DNA of 64,000 nucleotides from Nitrobacter sp. NHB1. GTDB lineage: Bacteria; Pseudomonadota; Alphaproteobacteria; Rhizobiales; Xanthobacteraceae. The notes below the pieces were generated by a model, which saw only the letters and a list, made by a program, of their open reading frames with translations, made no database searches and was not told where the DNA came from. Position numbers and translations under genes: made by a program. This document shows, piece after piece, positions 52,039 through 63,576 of the stretch (position 1 is its first letter; each line of letters opens with the position of its first letter). The stretch is from positions 2,704,001-2,768,000 of the forward strand of contig NZ_JBAMDA010000001.1 in NCBI RefSeq assembly GCF_036964665.1. The letters are read 5' to 3'.

Positions 52039-54210
52039 TCAGCCGCCCGCCTTGGACTCCGCCTTGGCCTCGCGCCGCCGCTCGGTCAGGATGAATTCGG
52101 TATAGCCGTTCGGCTGCTCGCGACCCTTGAACACGAGATCGCAGGCCGCCTTGAAGGCGACGCCGTCGAACGTCGGCGCCATCGGCATATAGTGGGGATC
52201 GCCGGCGTTCTGCTTGTCGACGACGACGGCCATGCGCTTCAGCGAGTCCATCGCCTGATCGCTGGTGACGATGCCCTGATGCAGCCAGTTCGCGAGATGC
52301 TGGCTGGAGATGCGCAGCGTGGCGCGATCTTCCATCAGGCCGACGTCGTGGATATCAGGCACCTTCGAGCAGCCGACCCCCTGGTCGATCCAGCGCACCA
52401 CGTAACCGAGAATGCCCTGGCAGTTGTTGTCGATCTCCTGCTTCACATCGTCGGGCGCCCAGTTCGATTGCGACACCGGGATGGTGAGGAGGTCGGACAG
52501 CTTTGCGCGCCGGCCGCCGGCTTTCAATTCCTGTTGGCGCTTGAGCACGTCGACCTGATGATAGTGCAGGGCGTGCAGCGTCGCCGCGGTCGGCGAGGGC
52601 ACCCATGCGGTGGTGGCGCCGGCTTGCGGGTGATTGATTTTCTGCGCCAGCATGTCGGCCATTCGGTCGGGCGCGGCCCACATGCCCTTGCCGATCTGGG
52701 CGTGGCCGGGCAGGCCGTCGATCAGACCGATGTCGACATTCCAGTCCTCGTAGCCCTTCATCCACGGCTGCGTCTTCATTTCGTTCTTGCGGATCATCGG
52801 ACCGGCTTCCATCGAGGTATGGATCTCGTCGCCGGTGCGGTCGAGGAAGCCGGTGTTGATGAAGCAGACGCGCTTCGAGGCGTTCTGGATGCAGGCCTTG
52901 AGGTTGACGGTGGTGCGGCGCTCCTCGTCCATGATGCCGATCTTGAGGGTGTTCTCCGGCAGTCCGAGCATGGTCTCGACGCGGGCGAACAACTCGCAGG
53001 TCAGCGCGACTTCATCGGGGCCGTGCATCTTCGGCTTGACGATGTAGACCGAGCCTGTCCGGCTGTTCCTCGTCTTCGAGTTGCCGTTGAGATCGTGGAT
53101 CGCGAGCAGGCCTGATACCGCGGCGTCCAGCATACCTTCCGATATTTCAGTGCCGTTTTCATCCAGCGCCGCATCGGTGACCATGTGATGGCCGACGTTG
53201 CGCATCAAGAGCAGGCTGCGCCCGTGCAGGGCGATCTCCTTGCCATTGGCTGACGTGTAGATGCGGTCAGCGTTGAGGGCGCGGATGACGGTCTTGCCGC
53301 CCTTTTCGAAAGTGTCGGTGAGGGTGCCGTTCATCAGGCCGAGCGTATTGCGATACACCACAACCTTGTCGTCGGCGTCGACGGCGGCGACGCTGTCCTC
53401 CATGTCGAGGATGGTACTGACGGCGGCCTCGACGATCACGTCGGCGACGCCGGCGCGATCGTCCTTGCCGATCGCGTGGACGCGATCGATCTGGATATCG
53501 ATATGCAGGCCGTGGTTGACGAGCAGGATCGCGGACGGCGCGCCCGCATCGCCCTGATAGCCAGCGAATTGCGCAACCGTCTTCAGGCCGGTGGCGTCAC
53601 CGTTGTTGAGTTTCGCCGACAGGCGTCCGTTGGCGACGCTGTAGCCGGTCACGTCGCCGTGGCTGCCGGCCGAAAGCGGTGCGGCGGAATCGAGGAAGCC
53701 CTTGGCCCTGGCGATCACCTTGTCGCCGCGTGCCTTGTCGTATCCCTTCGCCTCATTGGGCTCGTGTGGAATGGCATCGGTGCCATACAAAGCATCGTAG
53801 AGGCTGCCCCAGCGCGCATTGGCGGCATTCAGCGCGTAACGGGCGTTGGTCAGCGGCACTACCAGTTGCGGTCCGCAGATTTTTCCGATCTCGTCGTCGA
53901 CGTTGGCGGTCTCGACCGCATGGGTCGCGGGCTCTGGCAACAGATAGCCGATCTCTTTCAGGAACGCCGTGTAGGCGGCCATGTCGAACGGCTTGCCCTT
54001 GCCGGCGCGATGCCAGCCGTCGATCTTCGCTTGCAGCATATCGCGCACCGCGAGCAACGCGCGGTTTCGCGGTCCGAGATCGCGGACGATGGCGGCAAGC
54101 CCGGCCCAGAAGGCATCCGGGGCAATGCCAGTCCGGGGCGTGGCCTCGCTGGCGATAAAATCGAACAGGACCGGCGCGATCTTCAGTCCGTGGGCGTCAA
54201 TGCGGGTCAT
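52039..54210 (-). CDS. glcB: Malate synthase G
   Basis: A 723-residue enzyme condensing glyoxylate and acetyl-CoA to malate in the glyoxylate bypass. [115 protein letters not shown] and the C-terminal [18 protein letters not shown] with [21 protein letters not shown] are characteristic. Length equals the family. The start at 54210 ([19 protein letters not shown]) is the standard one. No isocitrate lyase gene is in the window. Confidence 0.98.
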   Translation of the reverse strand: MTRIDAHGLKIAPVLFDFIASEATPRTGIAPDAFWAGLAAIVRDLGPRNRALLAVRDMLQAKIDGWHRAGKGKPFDMAAYTAFLKEIGYLLPEPATHAVETANVDDEIGKICGPQLVVPLTNARYALNAANARWGSLYDALYGTDAIPHEPNEAKGYDKARGDKVIARAKGFLDSAAPLSAGSHGDVTGYSVANGRLSAKLNNGDATGLKTVAQFAGYQGDAGAPSAILLVNHGLHIDIQIDRVHAIGKDDRAGVADVIVEAAVSTILDMEDSVAAVDADDKVVVYRNTLGLMNGTLTDTFEKGGKTVIRALNADRIYTSANGKEIALHGRSLLLMRNVGHHMVTDAALDENGTEISEGMLDAAVSGLLAIHDLNGNSKTRNSRTGSVYIVKPKMHGPDEVALTCELFARVETMLGLPENTLKIGIMDEERRTTVNLKACIQNASKRVCFINTGFLDRTGDEIHTSMEAGPMIRKNEMKTQPWMKGYEDWNVDIGLIDGLPGHAQIGKGMWAAPDRMADMLAQKINHPQAGATTAWVPSPTAATLHALHYHQVDVLKRQQELKAGGRRAKLSDLLTIPVSQSNWAPDDVKQEIDNNCQGILGYVVRWIDQGVGCSKVPDIHDVGLMEDRATLRISSQHLANWLHQGIVTSDQAMDSLKRMAVVVDKQNAGDPHYMPMAPTFDGVAFKAACDLVFKGREQPNGYTEFILTERRREAKAESKAGG

Positions 54211-54415
54211 TGTCGGGCTTCTCGCGTGAAACGGCGACAGGTGCGCGGTTTCAAGGTCGGGTTGCCGAAATTCGGCTTCCATTGCCTTTTAGCGCCAAAG
54301 CGGGCGCCGTGAGCCCCTACAAAAGGTGAATAATCGCATACAGAGTCAACCGGGTGCCGTCCCCCCTACGATTGGCGGCGGTCATCCGGTCGAACGCCTG
54401 CAGAATGTCGCAAGC

Positions 54416-56341
54416 TCAGATGTTGGCGGCGACGTCGGTCAGGTCGTCGAACAGAATGCCGGTTCGGATCAGCATCCGCTCGATCTCCTCAGTGGCGTCG
54501 GCCACCGTGCACGATGAGGTATCGATGGTCAGCTCCACGGTTTCCGGCGCCTGATAGTCGTTCCCGATGCCGGTGAAGCCGTGCAGGACGCCGGCGCGCG
54601 CCTTGGCGTAATGCCCCTTGGGATCGCGGCGCTCGCAGACGTCGGCTGGCGTCGCGACATAAATCTCTCGGAAGGCGGTATCGGCGATGCGTCGCGCCGC
54701 GGCGCGATCCTCGCGCGCCGGGGAGACCGCGGCGACAATCGCGACGTGACCGTTGCGCGCAAGATGCGTGGCGACCTCCGCGAGCCGGCGGATATTTTCG
54801 GCACGGTCTTGCGGCGAGAATCCGAGGTCGCCGTTCAGCCCGGCGCGCAACGTGTCGCCGTCGAGCAGAACCGGCGAGCCGCCGTCGCCGAACAGTTTGC
54901 GTTCGAGCGCGCGGGCCAGGGTCGATTTGCCCGAGCCCGGCAATCCCGTCAGCCAGATCACGGCGCCGTTGTGGCGATAGCGGGCGGACCGCTCGTCCGG
55001 CCGCAGCGCGGATTCCACCGGCACGATATCGACCGGAACCGCGCGCTGTCCCGCATCGACGCTGAGCACGAGACCGCCGCCGGCGATGCGTCCCTGGACT
55101 TCGATCACGAGGCGACCGGTGCGGGGATTGTCGAGGTAGGGGTCGGCGGCGAGCGGCTGCGCCAGCGAGATGTCGATTTCGCCGACGTGATTGCGCGCGA
55201 TCGCCTTTGCCTCGGCGCTCGACAGCTCGCCGGGATCGACGGCTTTCTCGATCGCCACGACGACGGCGCGCGTTTCCTTGTTGCCGAGTCGCAGCAGAAT
55301 GGATGCGCCGGCCGCGAGCGGCGTCTCGTGCAGCCAGAAGATGCGCGCGCGAATCCGTCGCGTATCGCGCGGCGCCGACCCGACATGGGCGATGACGTCG
55401 CCGCGCTCGAGAAACAGTTCACGGTCGAGCGTGATGCCGACGGATCGGCCGGCGCCTTGCGCGCCCGTCGGGCTTGAGGGCCAGCCTTCGACGCTGCGGA
55501 TTTTTGCGATCTTGCCGGCCGGCATGATTACGATCTCGTCGCCAGCGGTCAAACCACCTGATTCGATGCGGCCGGCCACGATCCGCCGGTCGTCGAACTT
55601 GTAGATCGCCTGCACCGGCAGACGCAGCGCCAGCTCATTCAGTGGGCGTGCCGGTTGCAGCGCGTCGAGGGCTTCGACCACGGTGGGACCGCTGTACCAG
55701 CCGATCTTCGCGGTTCGTTCGGACACGCCGTCGCCATCGCGGGCCGAAATCGGAATCACCGCCGTCGGCGCGAGGCCAAGGCCGGTCAGATGCGCGGAAA
55801 TCTCGTCGCGGATGGCGTTGAAGCGTTCCGCGCTGAAATCGACGCGGTCCATCTTGTTGACGACGACAGCGACCTGTCTGACGCCGAGCAGATGCAGCAG
55901 ATAGCCGTGCCGCCGGGTCTGGTCGCGCACGCCTTCCAGCGCGTCGATGATCAGCACGGCGCCGTCGGCTTGCGCCGCGCCGGTGATCATGTTGCGCAGG
56001 AATTCGGCGTGGCCGGGGGCGTCGATCAGAACCACGTCGCGCGAACGGGTGCGGAAGCGGATTTGCGTGGTGTCGATGGTGATGCCCTGATCGCGCTCGG
56101 TCTGCAGCGCATCCAGCAGGAACGACCATTCGAACGGCATGCCGCGCCGGGCGCTGACGGCTTTCAGCATTTCGAGCTTGCCGTCGGGCAGGCTGCCGGT
56201 CTCGTGCAGCAGCCGTCCGACCAGCGTCGACTTGCCGTGATCGACGTGGCCGACGATGACGATGCTGACCTGGGGACGGGTGGTGCCGTTCGGCGTCGCG
56301 AGGGCGGCGTTCGGCGCGATGGTGGGGGCGATCATGTTCAT
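54416..56341 (-). CDS. cysNC: Bifunctional sulfate adenylyltransferase subunit 1 / adenylylsulfate kinase (CysNC)
   Basis: 641 residues. CysN part (about 1-440): GTPase motifs [29 protein letters not shown] and NKMDRVDFS, driving APS formation by CysD. CysC part (about 450-641): Walker [42 protein letters not shown], and [32 protein letters not shown], phosphorylating APS to PAPS. Both halves keep their catalytic motifs. It follows cysD by 24 bases. Confidence 0.96.
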   Translation of the reverse strand: MNMIAPTIAPNAALATPNGTTRPQVSIVIVGHVDHGKSTLVGRLLHETGSLPDGKLEMLKAVSARRGMPFEWSFLLDALQTERDQGITIDTTQIRFRTRSRDVVLIDAPGHAEFLRNMITGAAQADGAVLIIDALEGVRDQTRRHGYLLHLLGVRQVAVVVNKMDRVDFSAERFNAIRDEISAHLTGLGLAPTAVIPISARDGDGVSERTAKIGWYSGPTVVEALDALQPARPLNELALRLPVQAIYKFDDRRIVAGRIESGGLTAGDEIVIMPAGKIAKIRSVEGWPSSPTGAQGAGRSVGITLDRELFLERGDVIAHVGSAPRDTRRIRARIFWLHETPLAAGASILLRLGNKETRAVVVAIEKAVDPGELSSAEAKAIARNHVGEIDISLAQPLAADPYLDNPRTGRLVIEVQGRIAGGGLVLSVDAGQRAVPVDIVPVESALRPDERSARYRHNGAVIWLTGLPGSGKSTLARALERKLFGDGGSPVLLDGDTLRAGLNGDLGFSPQDRAENIRRLAEVATHLARNGHVAIVAAVSPAREDRAAARRIADTAFREIYVATPADVCERRDPKGHYAKARAGVLHGFTGIGNDYQAPETVELTIDTSSCTVADATEEIERMLIRTGILFDDLTDVAANI

Positions 56342-56365
56342 CGGAAGCGCTCGATTCGATACAGG

Positions 56366-57172
56366 TCAGAGATAGCCGGCGACGCGAAGTCGCTCGAAAG
56401 CGTCTTCGGTTTCATGGTCGAGCGCGCGTCCGGCGCGTTCGGGGATTTTGGTGCCGTCGAGTTCGATCAGGATCTCGTCGATGGTCGTCGCGGTCGAAGC
56501 GACGGGGAAGGTGATGTCGGAGTCGCCCAGCGAGCGGTAGCGTTTGCCGTCCTTCGCCAGATAGAGCGAAATGATCGGGATGTTCTCGCGCTTGGTGTAG
56601 GCCCAGATATCCGCCTCGGTCCACTGCAGGATCGGATGGATGCGTAAGTGCGCGCCCGGTGGCGGCGAGGCGTTGAAGTGATCCCAGAACTCCGGCGGCT
56701 GGTCGCGCACGTCCCATCCGCCTTCGGTGCCGCGCGGCGAAAACACCCGCTCCTTGGCGCGGGTCGCTTCCTCGTCCCGGCGGATGCCGGCGATCAGCCC
56801 GTCGAAGCCGTATTTGTTCAGCGCAAGCTTCAGCCCCTCGGTTTTGCGTGCGGCGGAGCGCGCGGCCGGCGGCAAGGTCGGGTCGATCGCCTCGATCGGC
56901 GGGCAGTAATCAACCTTGAGGTCGAGACCCCATTCCTTGGCGTAGCGCTCGCGAAACGCGTACATCTCGGGGAATTTCTTCTCGGTGTCGACGTGCAGCG
57001 CCGGGAACGGCACCCGGCCGAAGAAGGCCTTGCGCGCCAGCCAGATCATCACGTTGGAATCCTTGCCGAGCGACCACAGCAGCGCAAGCTTCTTCAGGCG
57101 GGCGAAGGCTTCCCGGAAAATGTAGATGCTCTGCGCTTCAAGCGCATCGAGGTGGTCCATTTCAGGCTGCAT
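56366..57172 (-). CDS. cysD: Sulfate adenylyltransferase subunit 2 (CysD)
   Basis: 268 residues from the ATG at 57172 (MQPEMDHLDALEAQSIYIFREAFARLKK), chosen because AAGGAG stands upstream; the frame is open to 57364 without conserved character. PP-loop LALLWSLGKDSNVMIWLARKAF, HVDTEKKFPEMYAFRERYAKEWGLDL, DGLIAGIRRDEEATRAKERVFSPR, HPILQWTEADIWAYTKRENIPIISLYLAKDGKRYRSLGDSDITFP. The catalytic subunit makes APS from sulfate and ATP with CysNC. Divergent from cysG. Confidence 0.96.
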   Translation of the reverse strand: MQPEMDHLDALEAQSIYIFREAFARLKKLALLWSLGKDSNVMIWLARKAFFGRVPFPALHVDTEKKFPEMYAFRERYAKEWGLDLKVDYCPPIEAIDPTLPPAARSAARKTEGLKLALNKYGFDGLIAGIRRDEEATRAKERVFSPRGTEGGWDVRDQPPEFWDHFNASPPPGAHLRIHPILQWTEADIWAYTKRENIPIISLYLAKDGKRYRSLGDSDITFPVASTATTIDEILIELDGTKIPERAGRALDHETEDAFERLRVAGYL

Positions 57173-57428
57173 GGCCTGCTCCTTGCTTCGTGCGCGGTCG
57201 ACTGCCGTGCCGCTGACCGTCGAGGTCAGCGGCCGCCAGAATTGTGGATTTCGGAGGGTGAGAAGATGCATCTCTTCCGTGCGGTGTTTGGAAGTAGAAA
57301 ATTCTATACTTTTGTACCCGCATGGAAGAAATAATTTTCTGTTTGATGAGCTTGCAAGATACATAAATAGAAAATAATTTCAGTCAACCCTTGCCGACGC
57401 AAAGCAGAAGAAAAGCAGACAGAGTCGA
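57173..57428. promoter_or_regulatory. Divergent cysD / cysG control region
   Basis: 256 bases, clearly AT-richer (57290-57390) than the coding surroundings, between two divergent sulfur operons. The position suits a shared sulfur regulator of CysB/Cbl type, but I cannot define an operator. Confidence 0.45.
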
Positions 57429-58865
57429 ATGAAATTCCTCCCGATCTTTCTTGATTCCCATGCCGGTCCGATCCTTCTGGTCGGAGCGGGCGATCCGGTG
57501 CGGGCCAGGCTGCGCCTCTTGCTCGCCGCGGGCGCGCGCGTGCGCTGGCATGCAACCGACGGCGACTTCGCGGTCGCCGGTCTCGATGCCGCCGCCGCAT
57601 CGCGCATCGAGCGTGTGGAAGCCGATCCCGGCACGGGCAACTTCGGCGGGATCATTGCGGTATTTTGCGCCGGCGCCGGCGAGATCGGCGTGACGGTAGC
57701 GGCGCGCGCGCGCGCGTCCGGTCTGCCCGTCAACGTGATGGATGACCTCGCGCATTCGAGTTTCATCGTTCCGGCGATCGTCGATCGTGGCGACGTGGTG
57801 GTGGCGGTCGGCACCGGCGGTGCGTCGCCCGTCGTGGCGCGCCGCGTGCGCGAACGCATCGAAGCGCTGTTGCCGGCGCGAATCGGCGACCTCGCGGCCT
57901 TGATCGGGCGTTGGCGCAGGTCGATTCATGACCGCATTCCCGACATGCCGTTGCGCCGCCGTTTTTGGGAGCGCGTGGTCGATGGCCCGATCGGCGCGGC
58001 GGTTCTCGCCGGCCACTCCGATGAGGCCGAAGGCTCGCTGCAAGCGATTGCCGATCCGTCCGTCTATGCGGGCGCATCTGCTCCCGGCGATATCGAAGGC
58101 TGCGTCACCCTGGTCGGCGCCGGGCCGGGCGATCCGGATCTGCTCACCATCAAGGCGCTGCGCGCGTTACAGGACGCCGACATCGTATTCTACGACGAGT
58201 TGGTCTCGCCGGAGATTCTCGATCGCGCCCGCCGCGACGCGGTGCGCGTCCCGGTGGGGCGCCGCGTCGGCAAGCCCGGCATCGGGCAGGACGCCATCAA
58301 CCGGTTGCTGATCGATGCCGCAAAATCCGGGCAGCGTGCCGTGCGCCTCAAGGGCGGCGACCCCTTCATTTTCGGCCGCGGCGGCGAAGAGATCGAGGCG
58401 CTGCGCGAGGAAGGCGTCGCGTGTTCGGTCATTCCAGGAATTACGGCCGGGCTCGGCGCGGCTGCGGAATCCGAACTGCCGCTGACCTTCCGCCATGAGG
58501 CGCTGCGCGTCACCTTCCTCACCGCGCACAAGGCGCGGGATGCTTCGAGCGTCGACTGGTCGGCGCTGACCGACCGCAAGATGACGGTGGTCGTCTACAT
58601 GGGAATCACGGCGGCCAGCGCGATTCGTGACGGCCTGCTGGCGGCCGGGCGTTCGCCGGAAACTCCGGTCGGCGTGTTCGCGCGCGCCACCCGTCCCGAT
58701 GCCAAATCCGTCGTCGGCACGCTGGATCGTCTGCCGGCGCTGGTTCGCGACGTCGACGGCGGACCTGCCATCCTCGTGATCGGCGACGTCGTATCGCACT
58801 CCGCGCCATGGCGCAACGCGAGTTCGAATCCCCTGTTTCATGCATTTCAGATGGCCGCCGAATGA
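57429..58865 (+). CDS. cysG: Siroheme synthase CysG
   Basis: 478 residues. The N-terminal dehydrogenase/ferrochelatase domain (FLPIFLDSHAGPILLVGAGDPVRARLRLLLAAGARV; FIVPAIVDRGDVVVAVGTGGASPVVARRVRERIEALLP) is followed by a uroporphyrinogen III methyltransferase domain from about residue 215 (VTLVGAGPGDPDLLTIKALRALQDADIVFYDELVS, RLKGGDPFIFGRGGEEIEAL, VIPGITAGLGAAAESELPLTFR). It makes siroheme for sulfite and nitrite reductases. The stop overlaps the cysH start (ATGA). The first domain is weakly conserved at its N-terminus compared with enterobacterial CysG. Confidence 0.95.
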   Translation: MKFLPIFLDSHAGPILLVGAGDPVRARLRLLLAAGARVRWHATDGDFAVAGLDAAAASRIERVEADPGTGNFGGIIAVFCAGAGEIGVTVAARARASGLPVNVMDDLAHSSFIVPAIVDRGDVVVAVGTGGASPVVARRVRERIEALLPARIGDLAALIGRWRRSIHDRIPDMPLRRRFWERVVDGPIGAAVLAGHSDEAEGSLQAIADPSVYAGASAPGDIEGCVTLVGAGPGDPDLLTIKALRALQDADIVFYDELVSPEILDRARRDAVRVPVGRRVGKPGIGQDAINRLLIDAAKSGQRAVRLKGGDPFIFGRGGEEIEALREEGVACSVIPGITAGLGAAAESELPLTFRHEALRVTFLTAHKARDASSVDWSALTDRKMTVVVYMGITAASAIRDGLLAAGRSPETPVGVFARATRPDAKSVVGTLDRLPALVRDVDGGPAILVIGDVVSHSAPWRNASSNPLFHAFQMAAE

Positions 58866-59626
58866 CTCCTTCGCTCGAACAGAAGGGCGTTGCGGTAGGC
58901 GCCATGGCGCAACCCGCAGCAGCGGCAGGGACTCCCGCATTGCCGCCCGCGGCGGCGCTCAACGACGCGTTGCGCGACGCCCGGCCTGCGGACGTGATCG
59001 CCGCGGCGCTGCGCACGGTCGGGCGCGACCGGCTGGCGCTGGTGTCGTCGTTCGGCACCGAGTCGGCGGCGCTGTTGAAGGTGATGGCGGACGTCGATCC
59101 GGCCATTCCCGTGATCTTTCTCGACACCGGATGGTTGTTCGAGGAGACGCTGGCCTATCGCGACACCTTGATCGCCGCGCTCGGTTTGACGGATGTTCGG
59201 TCCATTCAGCCATCTGAGGATGTGCTGAACCGCGAAGATCCCGATCGCGAGTTGTGGTTCTCCGATCCGGATGCCTGCTGCCGCATCCGCAAAGTGGAGC
59301 CGCTTGCGCGCGCGCTGCAGCCGTTCGACGCCTGGATCAACGGCCGCAAGCGGTTTCAGGGTGGCCTGCGCGCCGACATTCCATTCGTGGAAGATGACGG
59401 CGCCCGGCTGAAGTTCAATCCGTTCGCGAACGCCTCGCGCGCTGACATCGAGGCGATCTATGCGTCGGCGAAGCTGCCGCCGCACCCGCTCGTCGCATCG
59501 GGATTCCTCTCGGTCGGATGCATGCCGTGCACCTCGCGCGCGACCGCGGACGAAGACGCGCGCGCCGGTCGCTGGCGCGGCAGAGCCAAGACCGAATGCG
59601 GCATCCACACGATGAAGACTTCGTAG
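58862..59626 (+). CDS. cysH: Iron-sulfur APS/PAPS reductase CysH
   Basis: 254 residues. ALVSSFGTESAALLKVMADVDPAIPVIFLDTGWLFEETLAYRDTL, DPDACCRIRKVEPLARAL and GCMPCTSRA provide the CC...CxxC 4Fe-4S signature of assimilatory APS reductases; ECGIH at the C-terminus carries the catalytic Cys. It reduces the activated sulfate to sulfite using thioredoxin. It starts at 58862, overlapping cysG by four bases. Confidence 0.95.
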   Translation: MTPSLEQKGVAVGAMAQPAAAAGTPALPPAAALNDALRDARPADVIAAALRTVGRDRLALVSSFGTESAALLKVMADVDPAIPVIFLDTGWLFEETLAYRDTLIAALGLTDVRSIQPSEDVLNREDPDRELWFSDPDACCRIRKVEPLARALQPFDAWINGRKRFQGGLRADIPFVEDDGARLKFNPFANASRADIEAIYASAKLPPHPLVASGFLSVGCMPCTSRATADEDARAGRWRGRAKTECGIHTMKTS

Positions 59627-59750
59627 AGGAATGACTCTGCGGCGCTGTAAACATTGAAATGTGGTTTCGTTGACTAAGGCGCGCCGTTTGAGGAGTTTTA
59701 TTCATACGCCTCTGGCGATTGTCGCATGAGCGGGCCTTATGGAGACTAAA

Positions 59751-60740
59751 ATGCTTCGTCGCATCCTTGTTGTCCTCGCCGGATTGATCTGGGCCGGTTC
59801 TGCGTATGCTGCCGACGTGTCGTTATTGAATGTCTCATACGATCCGACGCGCGAGCTCTACGTGGAGTTCAACAAGGCGTTTGCGACGCACTATCAGAAA
59901 GAAACCGGCAAGAGCGTCGAGATCAAGCAGTCCCATGGCGGGTCCGGAAAGCAGGCGCGATCGGTGATCGACGGCTTGCAGGCCGACGTGGTTACTCTCG
60001 CGCTCGCCTATGATATCGACGCGATTGCCGAGCGGGGACTGCTGGCCAAGGACTGGCAGAAGCGGTTGCCGCGGAATTCCTCGCCCTATACGTCGACTAT
60101 CGTTTTCCTGGTGCGCAAGGGCAATCCCAAGGGTATCAAGGACTGGGACGATCTGATCAAGCCCGGCGTCAGCGTCGTTACGCCGAACCCGAAGACCTCT
60201 GGCGGTGCGCGCTGGAATTATCTGGCCGCGTGGGGATATGCGTTGAAGAAATTCGGTGGAGAGGACAAGGCGAGACAATTTGTCGCCGATATCTACACAC
60301 ATGTCCCGGTGCTCGATACCGGCGCGCGTGGTTCGACCGTCACCTTCGTCGAGCGCGGTGTCGGCGACGTGTTGCTCGCCTGGGAGAACGAAGCCTTTCT
60401 GGCGCTCAAGGAGTTCGGAAAGGACAAATTCGAGATCGTGGTGCCGTCGATTTCCATTCTGGCGGAACCGCCGGTCGCCGTCGTCGACAAAGTAGTGGAC
60501 AGGAAGGGAACGCGCGCCGTTGCCGAGGCATATCTGAAGTATTGGTATACCCCGGAAGCGCAGGAGATCGCCGCGCGCAATTTCTACCGTCCGACCGATC
60601 CCGAAGTGATGAAGAAGTATGCCGATGCATTTCCCAAAGTCGAGCTGTTCACGATCGACGACGTGTTCGGCGGTTGGACCAAGGCGCAGAAGGTCCACTT
60701 CAGCGAAGGCGGCGTCTTCGATCAGATCTACCAGAACTGA
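59751..60740 (+). CDS. sbp: Periplasmic sulfate-binding protein
   Basis: 329 residues: signal peptide [20 protein letters not shown], then the Sbp/CysP fold ([121 protein letters not shown]). It delivers sulfate to CysTWA. GGAGA precedes the ATG at 59751; an in-frame ATG at 59739 adds four residues. Confidence 0.96.
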   Translation: MLRRILVVLAGLIWAGSAYAADVSLLNVSYDPTRELYVEFNKAFATHYQKETGKSVEIKQSHGGSGKQARSVIDGLQADVVTLALAYDIDAIAERGLLAKDWQKRLPRNSSPYTSTIVFLVRKGNPKGIKDWDDLIKPGVSVVTPNPKTSGGARWNYLAAWGYALKKFGGEDKARQFVADIYTHVPVLDTGARGSTVTFVERGVGDVLLAWENEAFLALKEFGKDKFEIVVPSISILAEPPVAVVDKVVDRKGTRAVAEAYLKYWYTPEAQEIAARNFYRPTDPEVMKKYADAFPKVELFTIDDVFGGWTKAQKVHFSEGGVFDQIYQN

Positions 60741-60764
60741 TGCGACGGGGCGGAGCAGAACAAC

Positions 60765-61601
60765 GTGAAAGGAGGATCGGGACGACGACGGACCCTGCCG
60801 GGATTCGGCCTCACCATGGGGCTGACGCTCACATGGCTCGGGATTATCGTTCTGATTCCTCTCGCCGGGCTGTTTCTCAAATCGTTCGAATTGAGCTTCG
60901 CCCAGTTCGTTGACATCGTCACCAGCCGGCGAACATTGAATGCGCTGAAGATCTCGTTCGGGCTCGCGTTTCTCGCCGCGCTGGTCAATCTGGTGATGGG
61001 CAGCATCATTGTCTGGGCGCTGGTGCGTTACCGGTTTCCCGGGCGTCGCATCCTGGACGCGATCGTCGACATTCCGTTCGCGCTCCCGACCGCCGTCGCG
61101 GGCATCGCGCTGACGACGCTGTTTGCGCAGAACGGCTGGCTCGGCGCGCCGCTGGCCGAGCTCGGCATCAAGGTCGCGTTCACGCCGCTCGGCATCTTCG
61201 TCGCGATGGTGTTCATCGGCATTCCCTTCGTGGTGCGCACCGTGCAGCCGGTGCTGATCGATCTCGATCCGGAGATCGAGGAGGCCGCCGCGAGCCTCGG
61301 CGCCAGCCGCTGGCAGACGGTGTGGCGGGTGATTCTGCCGAGCCTTTTTCCCGCGCTGCTGACAGGCTTTGCGCTCGCATTCGCACGCGCGGTCGGCGAA
61401 TACGGTTCGGTGATCTTCATCGCCGGCAATCTGCCGAACGTGTCGGAGATTGCGCCGCTCCTGATCGTGATACGGCTGTCCGAATTCCGCTATGCCGATG
61501 CCACCGCGATCGCCGTCGTGATGCTGGTGGTGGCGTTTCTGGTCATCTTCGTCATCAATCGCCTGCAACGCTGGGCGCAACTGCGCGTCCCGGCGCATTA
61601 G
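60765..61601 (+). CDS. cysT: Sulfate ABC transporter permease CysT
   Basis: 278 residues, six helices. SSU-permease features: LPGFGLTMGLTLTWLGIIVLIPLAGLFLKS, IVDIPFALPTAVAGIALTTLF, the EAA loop EEAAASLGASRWQTVWRVILPSLFPALLTG and RAVGEYGSVIFIAGN. GTG start at 60765; an ATG at 60816 is the next in-frame option. Lies 24 bases after sbp in the sbp-cysTWA operon. Confidence 0.96.
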   Translation: MKGGSGRRRTLPGFGLTMGLTLTWLGIIVLIPLAGLFLKSFELSFAQFVDIVTSRRTLNALKISFGLAFLAALVNLVMGSIIVWALVRYRFPGRRILDAIVDIPFALPTAVAGIALTTLFAQNGWLGAPLAELGIKVAFTPLGIFVAMVFIGIPFVVRTVQPVLIDLDPEIEEAAASLGASRWQTVWRVILPSLFPALLTGFALAFARAVGEYGSVIFIAGNLPNVSEIAPLLIVIRLSEFRYADATAIAVVMLVVAFLVIFVINRLQRWAQLRVPAH

Positions 61602-61612
61602 AGGTGACGCCG

Positions 61613-62482
61613 ATGTCCGAAACCGCGATCGCGATTCCGCTTGAGCGCACCGACGCCCGCTCCGAACCGCGCTGGGTGCGCGGTCTGCTGATCGGCCTCA
61701 CCATCCTGTTTCTTTCGGTGTTCATCGTGTTGCCGCTGGCGATCGTGTTCGCGGAAGCATTCGCCAGAGGGGCGCACGCCTATCTCGCCGCGCTTGCCGA
61801 TCCCGAAGCGCAGTCGGCGATCGTGCTGACGCTGATCGTCGCGGCGATTTCGGTCGGTCTCAATCTATTTTTCGGGGTGATCGCCGCCTGGGCGATCGCA
61901 AAATTCGAGTTTCGCGGTAAGACGCTCCTGATCTCGCTGGTCGATCTGCCGTTCTCGGTGAGCCCGGTCATTTCCGGTCTGGTGTTCGTGCTGTTGTTCG
62001 GCGCGCAGGGCTTTGTCGGACCATGGTTGCAGGACCACAACATCCAGCTTCTGTTTGCGCTGCCGGGCATCGCGCTGGCAACGACCTTCGTGACCTTTCC
62101 ATTCGTGTCGCGCGCGCTGATTCCGCTGATGCAGGAGCAGGGGACGGCGGAAGAGGAGGCGGCCCTGTCGCTTGGCGCTTCGGGGTTGCAGACATTCTTC
62201 CGCGTCACGCTGCCGAACATCAAGTGGGGGTTGCTGTACGGCGTGCTGCTTTGCAATGCCCGCGCGATGGGCGAATTCGGAGCGGTGTCCGTCGTCTCCG
62301 GTCACATCCGCGGCGAGACCAACACCATGCCGCTGCTGGTCGAAATCCTCTACAACGAATATCAGTTCGTATCGGCGTTCGCGGTCGCTTCGCTGCTGGC
62401 CATGCTGGCGCTGGTCACCCTGGTGGCGAAGACCGTTCTGGAACGAAATCTCGACGAAGGACAACGACCGAGTGACCATTGA
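61613..62482 (+). CDS. cysW: Sulfate ABC transporter permease CysW
   Basis: 289 residues, six helices. [106 protein letters not shown] is diagnostic for CysW. It forms the membrane channel with CysT. The stop overlaps the cysA start by eleven bases. Confidence 0.97.
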   Translation: MSETAIAIPLERTDARSEPRWVRGLLIGLTILFLSVFIVLPLAIVFAEAFARGAHAYLAALADPEAQSAIVLTLIVAAISVGLNLFFGVIAAWAIAKFEFRGKTLLISLVDLPFSVSPVISGLVFVLLFGAQGFVGPWLQDHNIQLLFALPGIALATTFVTFPFVSRALIPLMQEQGTAEEEAALSLGASGLQTFFRVTLPNIKWGLLYGVLLCNARAMGEFGAVSVVSGHIRGETNTMPLLVEILYNEYQFVSAFAVASLLAMLALVTLVAKTVLERNLDEGQRPSDH

Positions 62483-63521
62483 AGTCCGCAATATCGTGAA
62501 AAAGTTCGGGACCTTCGCCGCGCTGGACCATGTCGATCTCAAGGTTCCGCACGGCGAACTGATGGCGCTGCTCGGGCCGTCGGGGTCCGGCAAGACCACG
62601 CTGCTGCGCATCATCGCGGGGCTCGACTGGCCGGATTCCGGAGATGTCTCGTTCGACGGCGAGAACGCGCTGGCGCGCGGCGCAGGCGAGCGGAACGTCG
62701 GGTTCGTCTTCCAGCATTATGCGCTGTTCCGCCACATGACGGTGTTCGAGAACGTCGCATTCGGTTTGCGGGTCCAGCCTCGCGCCGTTCGCAAGGATGA
62801 AGCGGGCATCCGCGCGCGCGTCAAGGAACTGCTCGACCTCGTCCAGCTCGACTGGCTGTCCGGCCGTTACCCGGGCCAGCTCTCGGGCGGCCAGCGTCAG
62901 CGTATCGCGCTGGCGCGCGCGCTTGCGATCGAGCCGCGCGTCCTGTTGCTCGACGAGCCGTTCGGCGCGCTCGACGCCAAGGTGCGCAAGGAGCTGCGGA
63001 CGTGGCTGCGCTCGTTGCACGAGGAAATCAACGTCACTTCCATCTTCGTGACCCACGATCAGGAGGAGGCGCTCGAAGTCGCCAACAGCGTGGTGGTGAT
63101 GGACAAGGGGCGCATCGAGCAGATCGGAACGCCGAGCGATGTCTATGACAATCCGCAGACGGCGTTCGTGCACGGCTTTATCGGCGAGTCGATCGTTCTG
63201 CCGGTCGATGTTGATGACGGCTTTGTCCGGCTCGGCGACACGCCGCTGAATATCGCCGCGGAGCACGGCAGTTCGGGGCCGTCGAAACTGTTCGTTCGCC
63301 GCCACGACATGCAGATCAGTCCGCCCGGCTGGGGCGGTCTCGAAGGAACCGTGCGGCGGGTGCGGACCTTCGGTCCGATCCAGCGGGCCGATATCGCAGT
63401 GTCCGACGGCCGGAGCGAAACCATCGTTGAAATCGACGCGCCGCGCGACCGCGAGCTTCGCGATGGCGAGGTCGTCGGCCTGCGACCCCGGCGCTACCGC
63501 ATTTTCGCGGACCCGAGGTGA
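62472..63521 (+). CDS. cysA: Sulfate ABC transporter ATPase CysA
   Basis: 349 residues. Walker [20 protein letters not shown]-loop [27 protein letters not shown], signature [16 protein letters not shown], Walker [30 protein letters not shown]-loop [14 protein letters not shown], then a C-terminal TOBE-like regulatory domain ([30 protein letters not shown]). GTG start at 62472 with AAGGA upstream, inside the cysW end. No terminator is obvious before the repeat at 63577. Confidence 0.97.
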   Translation: MTIEVRNIVKKFGTFAALDHVDLKVPHGELMALLGPSGSGKTTLLRIIAGLDWPDSGDVSFDGENALARGAGERNVGFVFQHYALFRHMTVFENVAFGLRVQPRAVRKDEAGIRARVKELLDLVQLDWLSGRYPGQLSGGQRQRIALARALAIEPRVLLLDEPFGALDAKVRKELRTWLRSLHEEINVTSIFVTHDQEEALEVANSVVVMDKGRIEQIGTPSDVYDNPQTAFVHGFIGESIVLPVDVDDGFVRLGDTPLNIAAEHGSSGPSKLFVRRHDMQISPPGWGGLEGTVRRVRTFGPIQRADIAVSDGRSETIVEIDAPRDRELRDGEVVGLRPRRYRIFADPR

Positions 63522-63576
63522 GATCGTTCACCTTTCAGCCACGGTTGGTATGCAACAACTCCGGTTGATTGGGGAA

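Noticed and set aside
58812-58835. tRNA-like T-loop sequence (GAGTTCGAATCCC)
   Set aside because: It lies inside the cysG coding end (NASSNPLFHAF), with no acceptor, D or anticodon stems around it.
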